A DNA stretch of 64,000 nucleotides from Haloferax mucosum ATCC BAA-1512 (GTDB lineage Archaea; Halobacteriota; Halobacteria; Halobacteriales; Haloferacaceae): contig NZ_AOLN01000018.1 of assembly GCF_000337815.1 (NCBI RefSeq), forward strand, positions 620,001-684,000. The letters run 5' to 3'. Of the stretch, positions 8,466-17,434 are shown one piece after another (position 1 is the first letter of the stretch; each line of letters starts with the position of its first letter). The notes beneath the pieces were generated by a model, which had not been told where the DNA came from, did not search any database, and worked only from the letters and a program-made list of their open reading frames with translations. A program made the translations under genes and the position numbers.

Positions 8466-9677
8466 CTATCGAAGACAGGTAGCGACGACTCGCAACGCGT
8501 CTTCTCCCTGCACTTGGTCGGCAAGAAGCGGCACGCGTTTCACGTCGCGGCCGCGGAAGAGGTTCGTCGCGGAACGAAGTGCATCCTGTTGGACCTGCCA
8601 GCGACGCTGACAGAAGCCACAGTTGTCGAGGTCGGGCGATTCGATCCACTTCGAGTCCACGTCGGCGACGTCATCGACGGACTCCATGACACGGTTGACG
8701 ACGAGTGTCTGAACCGGAATGCCGAACTCGTCGAGGCGGGAGACGAGCCGCTTGGATTCGACGACGCTCATCTCTTCGGGAATCATGACGACGCGGAAGT
8801 CGGTTCGGGTCGGGTCCCGAAGGACCGCGCGGAGTCGCTCGATGCGTTCTCTGAGGTCGTCGAGGTCGGCCATTCCGGCCTGCGGTTCGTCGGGGCCGCC
8901 GCCGAACATCCCCTTGATGTTGTCCATCATCCCGGAGAAGCGCTCGCGCATGCGGGCGATGCGACCGAGCATGGAGTCCATCAGTTCGGGGAGTTCGAGC
9001 AGGCGGAGCGTGTGGCCGGTCGGCGCGGTGTCAACGACGACGCGGTCGAATCGCGGGTCGTCGAGATATTCGAGGAGCTGTTGCATCGCCGCGGCCTCGT
9101 CCGCACCCGGCATCGGACCACCCATCCCCATCGGACCGTCACCGCCGAGTAGGTCTTCGAACCCGCCCATCGCGTCACCCATACCGCCGAACGGGGCGTT
9201 CGAGTCGTCGCCAGCGAACGGGTTGTCGTCGTACGCGTCCGCGTCGGCACCCATCTCGTCTCCTTGCGGGCCGTCAGCACCCGCGAACGGTCCTTCCATC
9301 ACGGCGTCGGGGTCGATTTCGGCCGCGTAGAGCGGCACGTCCTCCCGGATGCGCGTCGGCTTGTCGGGGACGGGGACGCCGAGCGTGTCCGAAAGCGAGT
9401 GTGCGGGGTCGGTCGAGACGACGAGCGTCGATGTGCCGTCGGCCGCGCTGGCGAGCGCCGTCGCGGCCGCCATCGTCGTCTTGCCGACACCGCCTTTGCC
9501 GCCGTAGAGAACGTACTCGGGCGCGTCGATACCCTCGGGGAGGTCGGCGCTGTCAGTCGTCGTCACCTCCTTTCGGTCGGTGACTTCCACCTCGATTTCC
9601 GCCGGGCCGCTGTCGTCGGTGCCAGCGTCATCTCCGTCGTCGGTCGGGCGGTCTGTTGGCTCGACGTCGATATCCAT
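8466..9677 (-). CDS. Get3/ArsA-family ATPase
   Basis: 403-residue cytoplasmic ATPase of the ArsA/Get3 group. It has the deviant Walker A GGKGGVGKTT (59-68), DPAHS near 90, DTAPTGHTLRLLELP as switch II, and a CGFC pair (C353, C356) near the C-terminus like the Get3 dimer zinc site. A Gly/Met/Asp-rich insertion of about 70 residues (about 125-195) sits where Get3 has its client-binding region. That favours tail-anchored-protein targeting over arsenite efflux; no ars genes are adjacent. A 50-residue acidic N-terminal tail precedes the P-loop. Confidence 0.88.
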   Translation of the reverse strand: MDIDVEPTDRPTDDGDDAGTDDSGPAEIEVEVTDRKEVTTTDSADLPEGIDAPEYVLYGGKGGVGKTTMAAATALASAADGTSTLVVSTDPAHSLSDTLGVPVPDKPTRIREDVPLYAAEIDPDAVMEGPFAGADGPQGDEMGADADAYDDNPFAGDDSNAPFGGMGDAMGGFEDLLGGDGPMGMGGPMPGADEAAAMQQLLEYLDDPRFDRVVVDTAPTGHTLRLLELPELMDSMLGRIARMRERFSGMMDNIKGMFGGGPDEPQAGMADLDDLRERIERLRAVLRDPTRTDFRVVMIPEEMSVVESKRLVSRLDEFGIPVQTLVVNRVMESVDDVADVDSKWIESPDLDNCGFCQRRWQVQQDALRSATNLFRGRDVKRVPLLADQVQGEDALRVVATCLR

Positions 9678-9824
9678 GTCGAACCCGTGACGGCGTGGCT
9701 TTGTGTACTTCTCGGTCTCGGAACCGGTGCAGTGTGACCCGCCGTCGTCTCGAAAAGCCAGTCGCCACCGAGAGATGCGACTGCCGCCGGTCGGTTTTTG
9801 TTTCGTCCGGCCGTGAGCGGACCT

Positions 9825-10352
9825 ATGCGCGAGTTCGCATCAGACCCGCCCGAAGAAGTCCGCGTCGGCGACGCGCTCCGCGATGCGGGACACACCGTCG
9901 CCGCCGCCGAGTCCTGTACGGGCGGCCTCATCGGGTCGCTTCTCACCGACGTCCCGGGGTCGAGCGACTACTTCGACCGCTCGCTCGTCACCTATTCGTA
10001 CGACGCCAAGCGGCACGAACTGGCCGTCTCACGCGAGGTGCTGGACGACCACGGGGCCGTCTCGGAACCCGTCGCCCACGAGATGGCCGCTGGGGTCCGC
10101 GACGTCGCCGATGCGACGTGGGGTATCGCAACGACCGGCATCGCCGGGCCGGACGGCGGCCTGCCCGGAAAGCCAGTCGGAACCGTCTTTGTCGGCGTGG
10201 CGTTCGCCGCACCGTGGGGGTCTGGCGACTCGTACACCCACGTCGAACGGTTCGAGTACGACGGCTCTCGGACGCAGGTGAAAGAACAAATCGCGCGGGG
10301 GGCGCTCACCCTCCTCGCCGACGAAATCGAGGCAGTCGACGATAGCGAGTGA
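9825..10352 (+). CDS. CinA C-terminal domain protein (NMN deamidase type)
   Basis: 175-residue single-domain CinA/PncC family protein, which in bacteria deamidates nicotinamide mononucleotide in pyridine-nucleotide salvage. The motif AAESCTGGLIGSLLT (27-41) and TGIAGPDGG near 105 are the conserved active-site elements. The start is ATG 9825, with a pyrimidine-rich box (GGTTTTTG) about 27 bases upstream. It stands alone on the plus strand between the ATPase and a membrane protein. The activity is inferred from family. Confidence 0.88.
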   Translation: MREFASDPPEEVRVGDALRDAGHTVAAAESCTGGLIGSLLTDVPGSSDYFDRSLVTYSYDAKRHELAVSREVLDDHGAVSEPVAHEMAAGVRDVADATWGIATTGIAGPDGGLPGKPVGTVFVGVAFAAPWGSGDSYTHVERFEYDGSRTQVKEQIARGALTLLADEIEAVDDSE

Positions 10353-10451
10353 TGGGCTTTCCCCTTGTCTCGTTGACAAAACGAACCGGGACCGGCGCTG
10401 TCGGCCGGTTCCGTGGGAAAGCTTTGTATCCCGGCGGTCCAGTCTGAGCGC

Positions 10452-10976
10452 ATGAACAAAAAGGGACACGTGCTCAACGCCGTCTTGCTGGCGCTCGGGC
10501 TCGGCGTCATTTTCACCGTGGACCCGCGGACGTTCGAACCGACCGTTGACTCGGTACTCCACCTTGCCCAGAAAATCGGGCAGTTGTCGATTCCGGTCGT
10601 CCTCGGCGCGCTCTTTCCCGACGTGGACACCGCCTTCGGCAAGCATCGCAAGACCCTCCACAATCTGCCGGTGTTGGTCGTCTTCCTCCTCTTTCCGGTG
10701 TTCTTCGAGAACCTCTACTTCGTCTGGATCGGCGTTGCCACGCACTACGTCCTCGACATGGTCGGGTCGAAACGCGGCATCGCGCTTTTCTATCCCCTGT
10801 CGTCGCAGGAGTACGACCTGCCGACCGGCGTCGCAACGAGTTCGAAACACGCCGACGTGGTGACGGTCGTCATCACGACCGCGGAACTCGCCGTCCTCGC
10901 TGGTGTCCACTACTACCTCTTCTCGCTCGACGTGTCGATGGCTGATGCCGCGGCGTCGATTGGGTCGATGATCTGA
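10452..10976 (+). CDS. Membrane-bound metal-dependent hydrolase-like protein (YdjM/DUF457 type)
   Basis: 174-residue integral membrane protein with about four hydrophobic segments. The N-terminal MNKKGHVLNA, the LFPDVDTAFGKHRKTLHN region and HYVLDM carry the conserved His/Asp pattern of the YdjM/DUF457 group, which has been called a metal-dependent hydrolase; the reaction is not established. The start at 10452 is preceded by CTTTGTATC at the leaderless distance. A pentanucleotide tandem repeat follows the stop. Confidence 0.82.
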   Translation: MNKKGHVLNAVLLALGLGVIFTVDPRTFEPTVDSVLHLAQKIGQLSIPVVLGALFPDVDTAFGKHRKTLHNLPVLVVFLLFPVFFENLYFVWIGVATHYVLDMVGSKRGIALFYPLSSQEYDLPTGVATSSKHADVVTVVITTAELAVLAGVHYYLFSLDVSMADAAASIGSMI

Positions 10977-11047
10977 AAGCGAGGACCGACTCGAAGCGAA
11001 CAGGACAGCCTCGGAACGAAGAGAAGAACGGTAGAACGCGTCGAGTG

Positions 11048-11081
11048 GGACAGGACAGGACAGGACAGGACAGGACAGGAC
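11048..11081 (+). repeat. (GGACA)n pentanucleotide tandem repeat
   Basis: About 6.8 perfect copies of GGACA in the gap between two convergent genes. No coding frame crosses it. It is a candidate slipped-strand variable locus. Confidence 0.95.
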
Positions 11082-11109
11082 GAAGCTAGATGGGATGAGG
11101 ATAACCGAG

Positions 11110-11874
11110 TTAGTAAACGCTCACGTCGTCGAACCGGCCGTCGTAGGCGATGTGTCTCGGGTGTGTCGGTTCCATACCCGAGAGGAGAAGGCGGTCGATT
11201 TTTCCCCACGAGTTTTCGTAGCCGAGGTGGGCGAACTCGACAGCGCCGCGGAGCGTGTGTGACAGGCCGGAGCGACGGACGACGCGTCGGTCCGCTCGCT
11301 CGCGGAGCGCCGTAACGAGGGCCGCTTCGGAGTCGATGTCGCGGTCGAACTCGGTCCACGCCTCGCCGATACTGCCGCGGAGATGGGCGTAGGACGACCC
11401 GAATCCGGGCAGGGCCATCTCGCGGGCGATTTCGCGGCCGCGTCGGTTGTGACAGGAGAAGGCTTTGGCGTTGTACGTCTCGATGCCGTGAATGCGCTCG
11501 CGGTGGCCGGCAATGTCGTCGGCGGACAGGCTCACCGTCAGCAGTTCGGGATGGGGCACGACCGTCGCCGCCGCCTGTCTGTCGAACTCGTCGAGCGCGC
11601 CGTCGAGAGAGATGAAATCCGGAACAGGGTCCGAAAGCCCGATTGCGAGGAGGTGTTTGCGGTTGTGCCAAGAGCCAGTGAACACCTCGCGCGCGGGCAC
11701 GACGAGGAGTTCGTCGTCCGAAAAGCGCTCTGCGCGAGCGCGGATGTCGGGGAGGCGGACGAAGTGGGGGGCGTAGACGAGTACGTCGATTCCGCGGGAT
11801 TTCGCACGCGAGACGACCTGCTCGTCGAGAATCTTCACGTGCATATCAACCCGTGTCGTCGTACTCCCGCTCAC
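11110..11874 (-). CDS. PHP-domain protein
   Basis: 254-residue protein of the PHP (polymerase and histidinol phosphatase) superfamily, usually metal-dependent phosphoesterases. The VDMHV N-terminus, APHF, PAREVF, VVPHPEL and GIETYNA segments follow the family order. The usual HxH in the first motif is reduced to a single His (DMHVK), so metal binding may differ. The start is GTG at 11874; an ATG at 11844 would truncate the first motif. Substrate unknown. Convergent with the upstream membrane protein. Confidence 0.82.
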   Translation of the reverse strand: MSGSTTTRVDMHVKILDEQVVSRAKSRGIDVLVYAPHFVRLPDIRARAERFSDDELLVVPAREVFTGSWHNRKHLLAIGLSDPVPDFISLDGALDEFDRQAAATVVPHPELLTVSLSADDIAGHRERIHGIETYNAKAFSCHNRRGREIAREMALPGFGSSYAHLRGSIGEAWTEFDRDIDSEAALVTALRERADRRVVRRSGLSHTLRGAVEFAHLGYENSWGKIDRLLLSGMEPTHPRHIAYDGRFDDVSVY

Positions 11875-11972
11875 AAAGGCACGTCAGATTAGCCGACAGT
11901 TAGGGATTGCTATTTCTTCAACGCCGGACCGTCGAAGAAACGGTTTTGTCAGTCACGTCCGTCGGGTCGAAC

Positions 11973-12275
11973 ATGTCCCGGTGGAAGTGCGGAATCGAGG
12001 GGTGTGACGCTCGGTTCGAGAATGTCGAAAATGCGATTATTCACCAGACGACGGAACACGAGCGACACGAGTGTAAGGTGTGCGGGACAATCGTCCCAGA
12101 AGGCTACTTTGCGATTCGGCACGCCTTCGACGAGCACACCCGCGCGGAGTTCGTCCGCGCGTACGACGCCGACTCCTCGGCGGTCCGCATACGAGAAGAT
12201 ATCAAACAGGCAATCGAAGACGTTGCCGACCTGAATCGAGTCGTCAAGACACTCCGCGACGAGGGCGCATTGTAA
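11973..12275 (+). CDS. Small C2H2-type zinc-finger protein
   Basis: 100-residue protein. A classical-looking C2H2 finger (C6, C11, H24, H29) is followed directly by a second site (C34, C37, H50, H55). The remaining C-terminal region is a basic/acidic helix (about 70-98) that could form a coiled coil. The arrangement suggests nucleic acid or protein binding. It belongs to a haloarchaeal family of unknown role. The start at 11973 has a GGTTTTG box about 27 bases upstream. Confidence 0.8.
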   Translation: MSRWKCGIEGCDARFENVENAIIHQTTEHERHECKVCGTIVPEGYFAIRHAFDEHTRAEFVRAYDADSSAVRIREDIKQAIEDVADLNRVVKTLRDEGAL

Positions 12276-12497
12276 CGGACGAAACAGTCACGCGAGGTCC
12301 GTACTCGTCCGAAGAAGACCGTGTGTTGGTGGGGCCGCCTCGTCAGCCGGTTAACCCCGGCGGTGTTGCAGTGAATTGTTCCGAACGGGGGTCCGCGGCG
12401 TTTTGAGAATCGAGTTACATCGCTTACGAGCCGACAGTATCACTGTACGGGCCGGCAAAGAGAGAAAAAACCTCGCGTGTGGTGCGGGTGCGGACGC

Positions 12498-12950
12498 TTA
12501 CCGCTCTTCGGAATCAAGGACGCGAATCTGGTCGCCGCGGACGGTGACCGGAATCGGGACCGTCGCCTCGTAGAGTTCGACCGTGACCTGGTCTTTCGTC
12601 TCGTCGATGCGCTGGACGCGCGCCTTCTCGCCTTTGAACGGTCCGGCGATGAGTTCGACGATGTCTCCCTCGGCGATGCCTTCGACGTCCGGCGTCGGCG
12701 AGAGGAAGTGTTCGACTTCGGCCATGCTGGAGGTGCCGACCATGCCGCCGCTCTCGACGAGACCGCGTGCGTGCGGAATCTCTTCGAGGACGCGAGAGAC
12801 GATGCCGTCGTCGGAGGCTTCGACCATCACGTAACTCGTGAGCGAGTCGGGCGCTAAGACGGCGTGGATTTCGGAGAAATCCTTCGACGCAATCATGTCT
12901 GCAACCGTTCGCTCTTGGCGAGCGGTGGTCTTTACGGCGAAGATGGGCAT
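12498..12950 (-). CDS. spt5: Transcription elongation factor Spt5/NusG
   Basis: 150-residue archaeal Spt5. The N-terminal NGN domain (about 1-85, starting [13 protein letters not shown]) binds the RNA polymerase clamp, and a C-terminal KOW domain ([21 protein letters not shown], about 92-125) follows. It encircles the template for processivity and couples to Spt4, which is not encoded nearby. It starts one base after the secE stop, in the ftsZ1-secE-spt5 gene order conserved in haloarchaea. Confident. Confidence 0.96.
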   Translation of the reverse strand: MPIFAVKTTARQERTVADMIASKDFSEIHAVLAPDSLTSYVMVEASDDGIVSRVLEEIPHARGLVESGGMVGTSSMAEVEHFLSPTPDVEGIAEGDIVELIAGPFKGEKARVQRIDETKDQVTVELYEATVPIPVTVRGDQIRVLDSEER

Positions 12951-12951
12951 C

Positions 12952-13125
12952 TCAGACGCCCCCAGGGAGGAAGCTCATGACCGCGAAGATGGTGAAGCCG
13001 AGCAACCCAACGAGGAAGATACCCGCACCGGCAATCTTGGAGATCTGAGAGAACTCCTGCCAGGATGGCGTGCTTGCGAGTTTCAGCACGCGAACGTAGC
13101 TGTTCAGGTCGTACTTGACGTCCAT
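12952..13125 (-). CDS. secE: Preprotein translocase subunit SecE (Sec61 gamma)
   Basis: 57-residue subunit of the SecYE-beta channel. An N-terminal amphipathic helix ([18 protein letters not shown]...PSWQEF) precedes one transmembrane helix (about 33-52) ending MSFLPGGV, the typical archaeal layout. It is shorter than many automatic gene-length cut-offs. It lies between ftsZ1 and spt5, one base before the latter. Confident from motif and synteny. Confidence 0.93.
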   Translation of the reverse strand: MDVKYDLNSYVRVLKLASTPSWQEFSQISKIAGAGIFLVGLLGFTIFAVMSFLPGGV

Positions 13126-13280
13126 GTTAGTGGGGCGTAGGGTATCGGGCTTTTTCTATCTATTGATGCAGTCGCCCGTTCGTGCGCCTCGGCACGAGAG
13201 CGACGTTTCTGTCTACTCAGTCGTGAGTGCTAAAAAGTCGTCGCGGGGACCGCGGCGGCGGCACCTCGCAGTGAGGGCGA

Positions 13281-14414
13281 CTACTCGACGTAGTCGATGT
13301 CTTCGAGACGGCCCTGTGCCTGCGATTGGACCTCACCGTTGCGGCCGTAGATTTGGGGCGATTCGACGCCCGTGACGACGATCATCGTCCGCATCATGCC
13401 TTCGAGTTCGTCGTCAACGGAGGTCCCCCAGATGATGCGCGCGTCGGGGTCGATGCGGTCGTAAATCTCCTCGACGACACCTTCTGCCTCTTCGATGCTC
13501 ATGTCGGACCCACCCGTGACGTTGACGAGCGCGGAGTTCGCACCGGAGATGTCTACGTCGAGAAGCGGCGAGCGGAGTGCGGACTTGACGGACTCTTGGG
13601 CCTTGGACTCGGAGTCGGATTCGCCGAGACCGATCATGGCGACGCCACCACGTTCCATGACGGTCTTCACGTCGGCGAAGTCGAGGTTGACGAGGCCGGG
13701 TTTGGTGATGAGTTCGGTGATACCCTTGACAGAGCGCATCAGCACTTCGTCGGAGACCTTGAACGCCTGTCGGACCGGAAGCTTGCCGACGGCGTCGAGC
13801 AGGCGGTCGTTCGGGACGACGATGACGGTGTCAGAAACGTCGCGGAGGCGTTCGAGACCGGCTTCGGCGTTCGTTCGGCGAACTTCGCCTTCGGCCGTAA
13901 ACGGCGTCGTGACGATAGCGATTGTGAGCGCGCCGGATTCGCGTGCCGCCTTTGCGACGACGGGGGCGGACCCGGTGCCGGTGCCACCGCCGAGTCCGGC
14001 CGTGACGAACACCATGTCGGAGCCTTCGATAGCGTCGTAAATCTCCTCTTGAGATTCGAGTGCGGCCTCCTCGCCGACCTGTGGGAGCGACCCCGCGCCG
14101 CGGCCCTGGGTCTTCTGTTCGCCCATGAGAATCTTCGTGTCGGCACCGATTTCCACGAGGTGCTGAACGTCAGTGTTGGCGGCGACCAGCTTGGCACCCT
14201 TGATGCCTTCGTCGTGCATTCGGTTGACGGTGTTACCACCAGCACCGCCACAGCCGACCACCGTAATGTTGGTCTGAAGGTCTTTGAGAACCGCTTGTAG
14301 TTCGTCGTCAGTCATCGTCCCGGACCGGTTGATGTTGGTCGGGCCGCCGACTTCAGCCGCCCCATCCCCCATGTCCTCGGCCTCATCGATTGCGTCGTCG
14401 ACGATAGAGTCCAT
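13281..14414 (-). CDS. ftsZ1: Cell division GTPase FtsZ1
   Basis: 377-residue tubulin-family GTPase that polymerises at mid-cell. The tubulin signature GGGTGTG is at 142-148, the N-terminal GCGGAGGNT loop at 54-62, and a T7-loop-like NLDFADV lies further on. A roughly 45-residue acidic N-terminal tail precedes the GTPase domain, as in haloarchaeal FtsZ1. Synteny with secE-spt5 favours FtsZ1 over FtsZ2, which lies elsewhere in Haloferax. An AT-rich AAGATAATTA box lies about 30-39 bases upstream. The C-terminus ends EDIDYVE. Confidence 0.96.
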   Translation of the reverse strand: MDSIVDDAIDEAEDMGDGAAEVGGPTNINRSGTMTDDELQAVLKDLQTNITVVGCGGAGGNTVNRMHDEGIKGAKLVAANTDVQHLVEIGADTKILMGEQKTQGRGAGSLPQVGEEAALESQEEIYDAIEGSDMVFVTAGLGGGTGTGSAPVVAKAARESGALTIAIVTTPFTAEGEVRRTNAEAGLERLRDVSDTVIVVPNDRLLDAVGKLPVRQAFKVSDEVLMRSVKGITELITKPGLVNLDFADVKTVMERGGVAMIGLGESDSESKAQESVKSALRSPLLDVDISGANSALVNVTGGSDMSIEEAEGVVEEIYDRIDPDARIIWGTSVDDELEGMMRTMIVVTGVESPQIYGRNGEVQSQAQGRLEDIDYVE

Positions 14415-14563
14415 ATTTGTGAAGACGGTTTACGGAGGATGACTAATTATCTTTCCCCCTTACGTCAGACGTCTGTCCGACGAGGCCCCAAATTCGTGCA
14501 TATTACTCCCACACTATTGGCACCACAGTGACGAATCTACGACCAATCGTCGTCGGTTCCCGC

Positions 14564-15883
14564 TCAGAGAGCAAACTGGACGACCCGCTCTTTCGACACG
14601 TCCGCCGGTTCGATAGTCTCGCCTTCGACTTCGACCGCCTGTCCCGACGAGAGTTTGCCGAACGCCGGCCCTTCCGGGACGCCGAGTTCGCGCGCAACCG
14701 CCGGGTCGAACGCGCGCATCGTCGCCGTGACGTGGTCGTTCTCGCGGACGACCGAGTCGTATTTTCGGCCAAGAATCTCGCAGAGTCGCGCGACGAGTTC
14801 GTCGTAGCCGTCGCCGGAGACGGCCGCGCGCCCGAGCGCTCGGGTCCCGCCTTCGGTCGTGTGGAAGGCCACGGTCGTCTCGGTGACGGCATCGAGCGAG
14901 GCGTCGAGGTCGATGCCTTGGGCCTCGGAGAGGAGACCGTCCGGCAGGGAGACGACCTCGTACTCGTCGGCGCCGATGTGCGCGCCGAACCGAAGTCCGT
15001 CCTCGACGGCCGTGATGTCGGCTTCGAGGTCGGTGATACGGGCGAGCGGGACGCCGTCGGTTTCTCTGACCCACGTCTCGGAGACGACGCGGAAGCCTTC
15101 AGCTTCGAGGACAGCCGCGAGGTCGTCTCGGTCGCCGTCCACCAGTGCGAAGTCGGCCGCCGAAGCGTCGAACGCGCGGCGGAGCACGTCGCGGTTCTCC
15201 GCGGGCGACCCCATCGCCTTGAGTTGCCAGTCGGCCGCGATGTGGCCAATACACCAGTCTGTCTCGCGCAGGACGCGCTCGAATCGCGGGGCGTAGTGGC
15301 CGCCACCGAAGCCGACGAGTTGGCGGTCTGCGTCGGGTTCGACGCCTTCGATGTCGAGCACCGCGGCCGCGACAGCGCGCGCGCCGTCGGGGTCGTCCCA
15401 CTCCGCTTCGTCGCTTCCGAGTTCGACGAACATCGAGGGGACTGTCGGCTCTGTCGGACCGTGGTGGGTCGCTTCGATGCCGACCTCGTAGCCGTCGGGC
15501 GCGTGCTCGGAGAGTGCATCGAGGACGACGCGCTGGGCGTTCGGGCACGCGCGGGCGAAGTGTCCCGGTTCGCCGCCGTAGTCGGCCGAGCCGAAGTTGC
15601 CGGTGAAGTGCGCGGTCAAGAGCGGTCCCGTCTCGCCCGCGTGCCGCGAGACGACTGCGAGCAGGTCGATATCGTCGCCGAAGGCTTCGGCGGGGTCGTC
15701 GAGGTAGATGTGCAGGTCGTCGAACTCGCGGAGTTCGAAGCCGTCGCGGCGGTAGACGGTGCCGCCACCGTCAGCGTCCGGGCGGCTATCGTCCGTCTGT
15801 TCGTCCCAATCGGCGAGAGAACGCAGGTGCTCGCCGATGTGAACCGATGCGCTGTCGGCGCGGCTGACGACGATTCCAATCAC
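14564..15883 (-). CDS. dtdA: D-aminoacyl-tRNA deacylase (DtdA/GEK1 type)
   Basis: 439-residue archaeal deacylase that frees tRNAs mischarged with D-amino acids. The N-terminal MIGIVVSRADSASVHIGEHL, HFTGNFG and IEATHHGPTEP, then GFGGGHYAPRF, are conserved family blocks. It is longer than methanogen enzymes (about 270-280 residues) because of a C-terminal extension of about 150 residues (from about 290). It uses a GTG start at 15883. It is 87 bases downstream of an exchanger gene on the same strand. Core identity is confident; the role of the extension is unknown. Confidence 0.9.
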   Translation of the reverse strand: MIGIVVSRADSASVHIGEHLRSLADWDEQTDDSRPDADGGGTVYRRDGFELREFDDLHIYLDDPAEAFGDDIDLLAVVSRHAGETGPLLTAHFTGNFGSADYGGEPGHFARACPNAQRVVLDALSEHAPDGYEVGIEATHHGPTEPTVPSMFVELGSDEAEWDDPDGARAVAAAVLDIEGVEPDADRQLVGFGGGHYAPRFERVLRETDWCIGHIAADWQLKAMGSPAENRDVLRRAFDASAADFALVDGDRDDLAAVLEAEGFRVVSETWVRETDGVPLARITDLEADITAVEDGLRFGAHIGADEYEVVSLPDGLLSEAQGIDLDASLDAVTETTVAFHTTEGGTRALGRAAVSGDGYDELVARLCEILGRKYDSVVRENDHVTATMRAFDPAVARELGVPEGPAFGKLSSGQAVEVEGETIEPADVSKERVVQFAL

Positions 15884-15970
15884 GATTCGTGGGTGGTCGA
15901 AGGCGGCGAAAAGAGCGTCGGAACCGGCGAGAGAACGAACGTCTTCCCGGAGCGACCCGCTCTCAGTTGT

Positions 15971-17326
15971 TCAGTCTTCGGGTGCAATCGTCGTCTCGCC
16001 GGTGCTGTAGTCGCCCCGAAGCCGACGAACCGAGAGTCTCGCCACGGCCACGGCGTCGCGCCGCCGCGAGACGAAAAGAACCGTCCCGAGGACGAGGTAG
16101 ACGACCGAAAAGCCGATAAGCGACGTTGCGCCGTCGAACGTGATAGCGACCTCGGAGAGCGGAACCTGAATCGTGAACACCGTTCCCGTGACGGAGTAGA
16201 CGAACTGTGCGAAAAACAGACCGAGAAGCGCGAGCGCCTCGCGGATGCTGATGGAGAACGTGATGAGGATGGCGATTGCGAAGTAGCTCTGTGCCGCCGT
16301 CAACCAGAGTTCGCCCGACTGGTGAGCGTCGAGCGGAAGCGGACCGTAGTACCCAAGCGAGAGACTGTACACGAGGACGAGCGTCCCGATGAGGAGCGTC
16401 CACTGGTTGAGTTTCGAGGAGATGAGCGCGTTGAATCCGGCGGTCGAACGCGCCTTGTTGACGAGATAGGCGACGACGATGAGTTCGGGGCTCTCGCTCG
16501 CCAGCGGTGCGACCCACTGAATCATCAAGAACGACGGGATACCGACCGACGTACCGAGGTCTTCGAGTCCGTGTGCGAAGGGTTCGACGGCGACGAGAAT
16601 CACGACCCCGGAGAAGACGAACAGCGTGAGCGTCGTCGCAATGCGCTTGGGCCGCGGATACGACTGGAGATAGGCCGGGACGCCGATCTGCTCTTCGTGT
16701 TCGTGGGGTGCGTTCAGTGCCGCGAGGATGTAGACGACGTAGAGACCGACGAGAACGAACATGTCGAACGCGCCGATACCCGCGCCGAGCGGGACGAAGA
16801 AGGCGAACAACGTCGCGGCGAAGAGAAACAGGATTTCGGTCGAGATACCGCGGTCGAGACGAACGACATCGGCGAGGAATCCGTCTCGGCGTTCGACCGC
16901 CCCGTCGCCGGTCTTGCGCGCTCGAACGACCGTGAACAGGGCGATTGCCGACCAGCCGATACCGATGAGGATGCGGTTCGCGCCGGTCATGTTGGCGACG
17001 GCGAGACTCGCCGCTTCCATCGATTCGGGAGAACCGGGGTTGATGCCTGCTTCCCACGCGTACAACGCGTCCACGGCGTATTCGGGGGCCACAGCGAGCA
17101 CCGCGAGGACGGCGAGTGCGAACGCCCGAGGCACGTCGGCTTCGGCCGTCTCGGCACCCCACGCGAGGAGGAACGAGGCACCCAGGATGGCGATACCGCT
17201 CAGTGCAACCGTGACGCCGGTTTGGAGACCCACACCGAAGACCGTGCGGAGACCGAGCCACGGAACCGTGAGCAGTGCCGCCCCGAAGACCGCGACCAGC
17301 GGGTGACTCAATCGTCGTCGTACCAT
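15971..17326 (-). CDS. Cation/calcium exchanger family membrane protein
   Basis: 451-residue integral membrane protein with 11-13 hydrophobic segments, related to the CaCA (sodium/calcium exchanger) superfamily. The two inverted halves can be seen: LAVAPEYAVDALYAW in the first and APLASESPELIVVAYLVN in the second, each with the ion-binding Glu. A cytoplasmic loop (about 210-240, HEHEE) separates them. The ion specificity cannot be told. It is followed in the same direction by dtdA and preceded by a second, shorter exchanger. Confidence 0.8.
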   Translation of the reverse strand: MVRRRLSHPLVAVFGAALLTVPWLGLRTVFGVGLQTGVTVALSGIAILGASFLLAWGAETAEADVPRAFALAVLAVLAVAPEYAVDALYAWEAGINPGSPESMEAASLAVANMTGANRILIGIGWSAIALFTVVRARKTGDGAVERRDGFLADVVRLDRGISTEILFLFAATLFAFFVPLGAGIGAFDMFVLVGLYVVYILAALNAPHEHEEQIGVPAYLQSYPRPKRIATTLTLFVFSGVVILVAVEPFAHGLEDLGTSVGIPSFLMIQWVAPLASESPELIVVAYLVNKARSTAGFNALISSKLNQWTLLIGTLVLVYSLSLGYYGPLPLDAHQSGELWLTAAQSYFAIAILITFSISIREALALLGLFFAQFVYSVTGTVFTIQVPLSEVAITFDGATSLIGFSVVYLVLGTVLFVSRRRDAVAVARLSVRRLRGDYSTGETTIAPED

Positions 17327-17434
17327 CGTACATACAAGACCGCGGGCGAAGCCGGTAGCTTTTGTGTTTCAATCGTGCGCCGCGTCACGAAGAAATGCGG
17401 CTGTTCGCTACGCACCAAAAGGGATGGCGCGCGA

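Noticed and set aside
8466-9677. Assignment of the ATPase as an arsenite pump subunit
   Set aside because: No arsB, arsR or arsD nearby and a CxxC near the C-terminus like Get3; kept as Get3/ArsA family.
9264-9737. Frame antisense to the ArsA/Get3 ATPase
   Set aside because: Arg/Val/Gly-rich shadow of the minus-strand gene, which has intact ATPase motifs.
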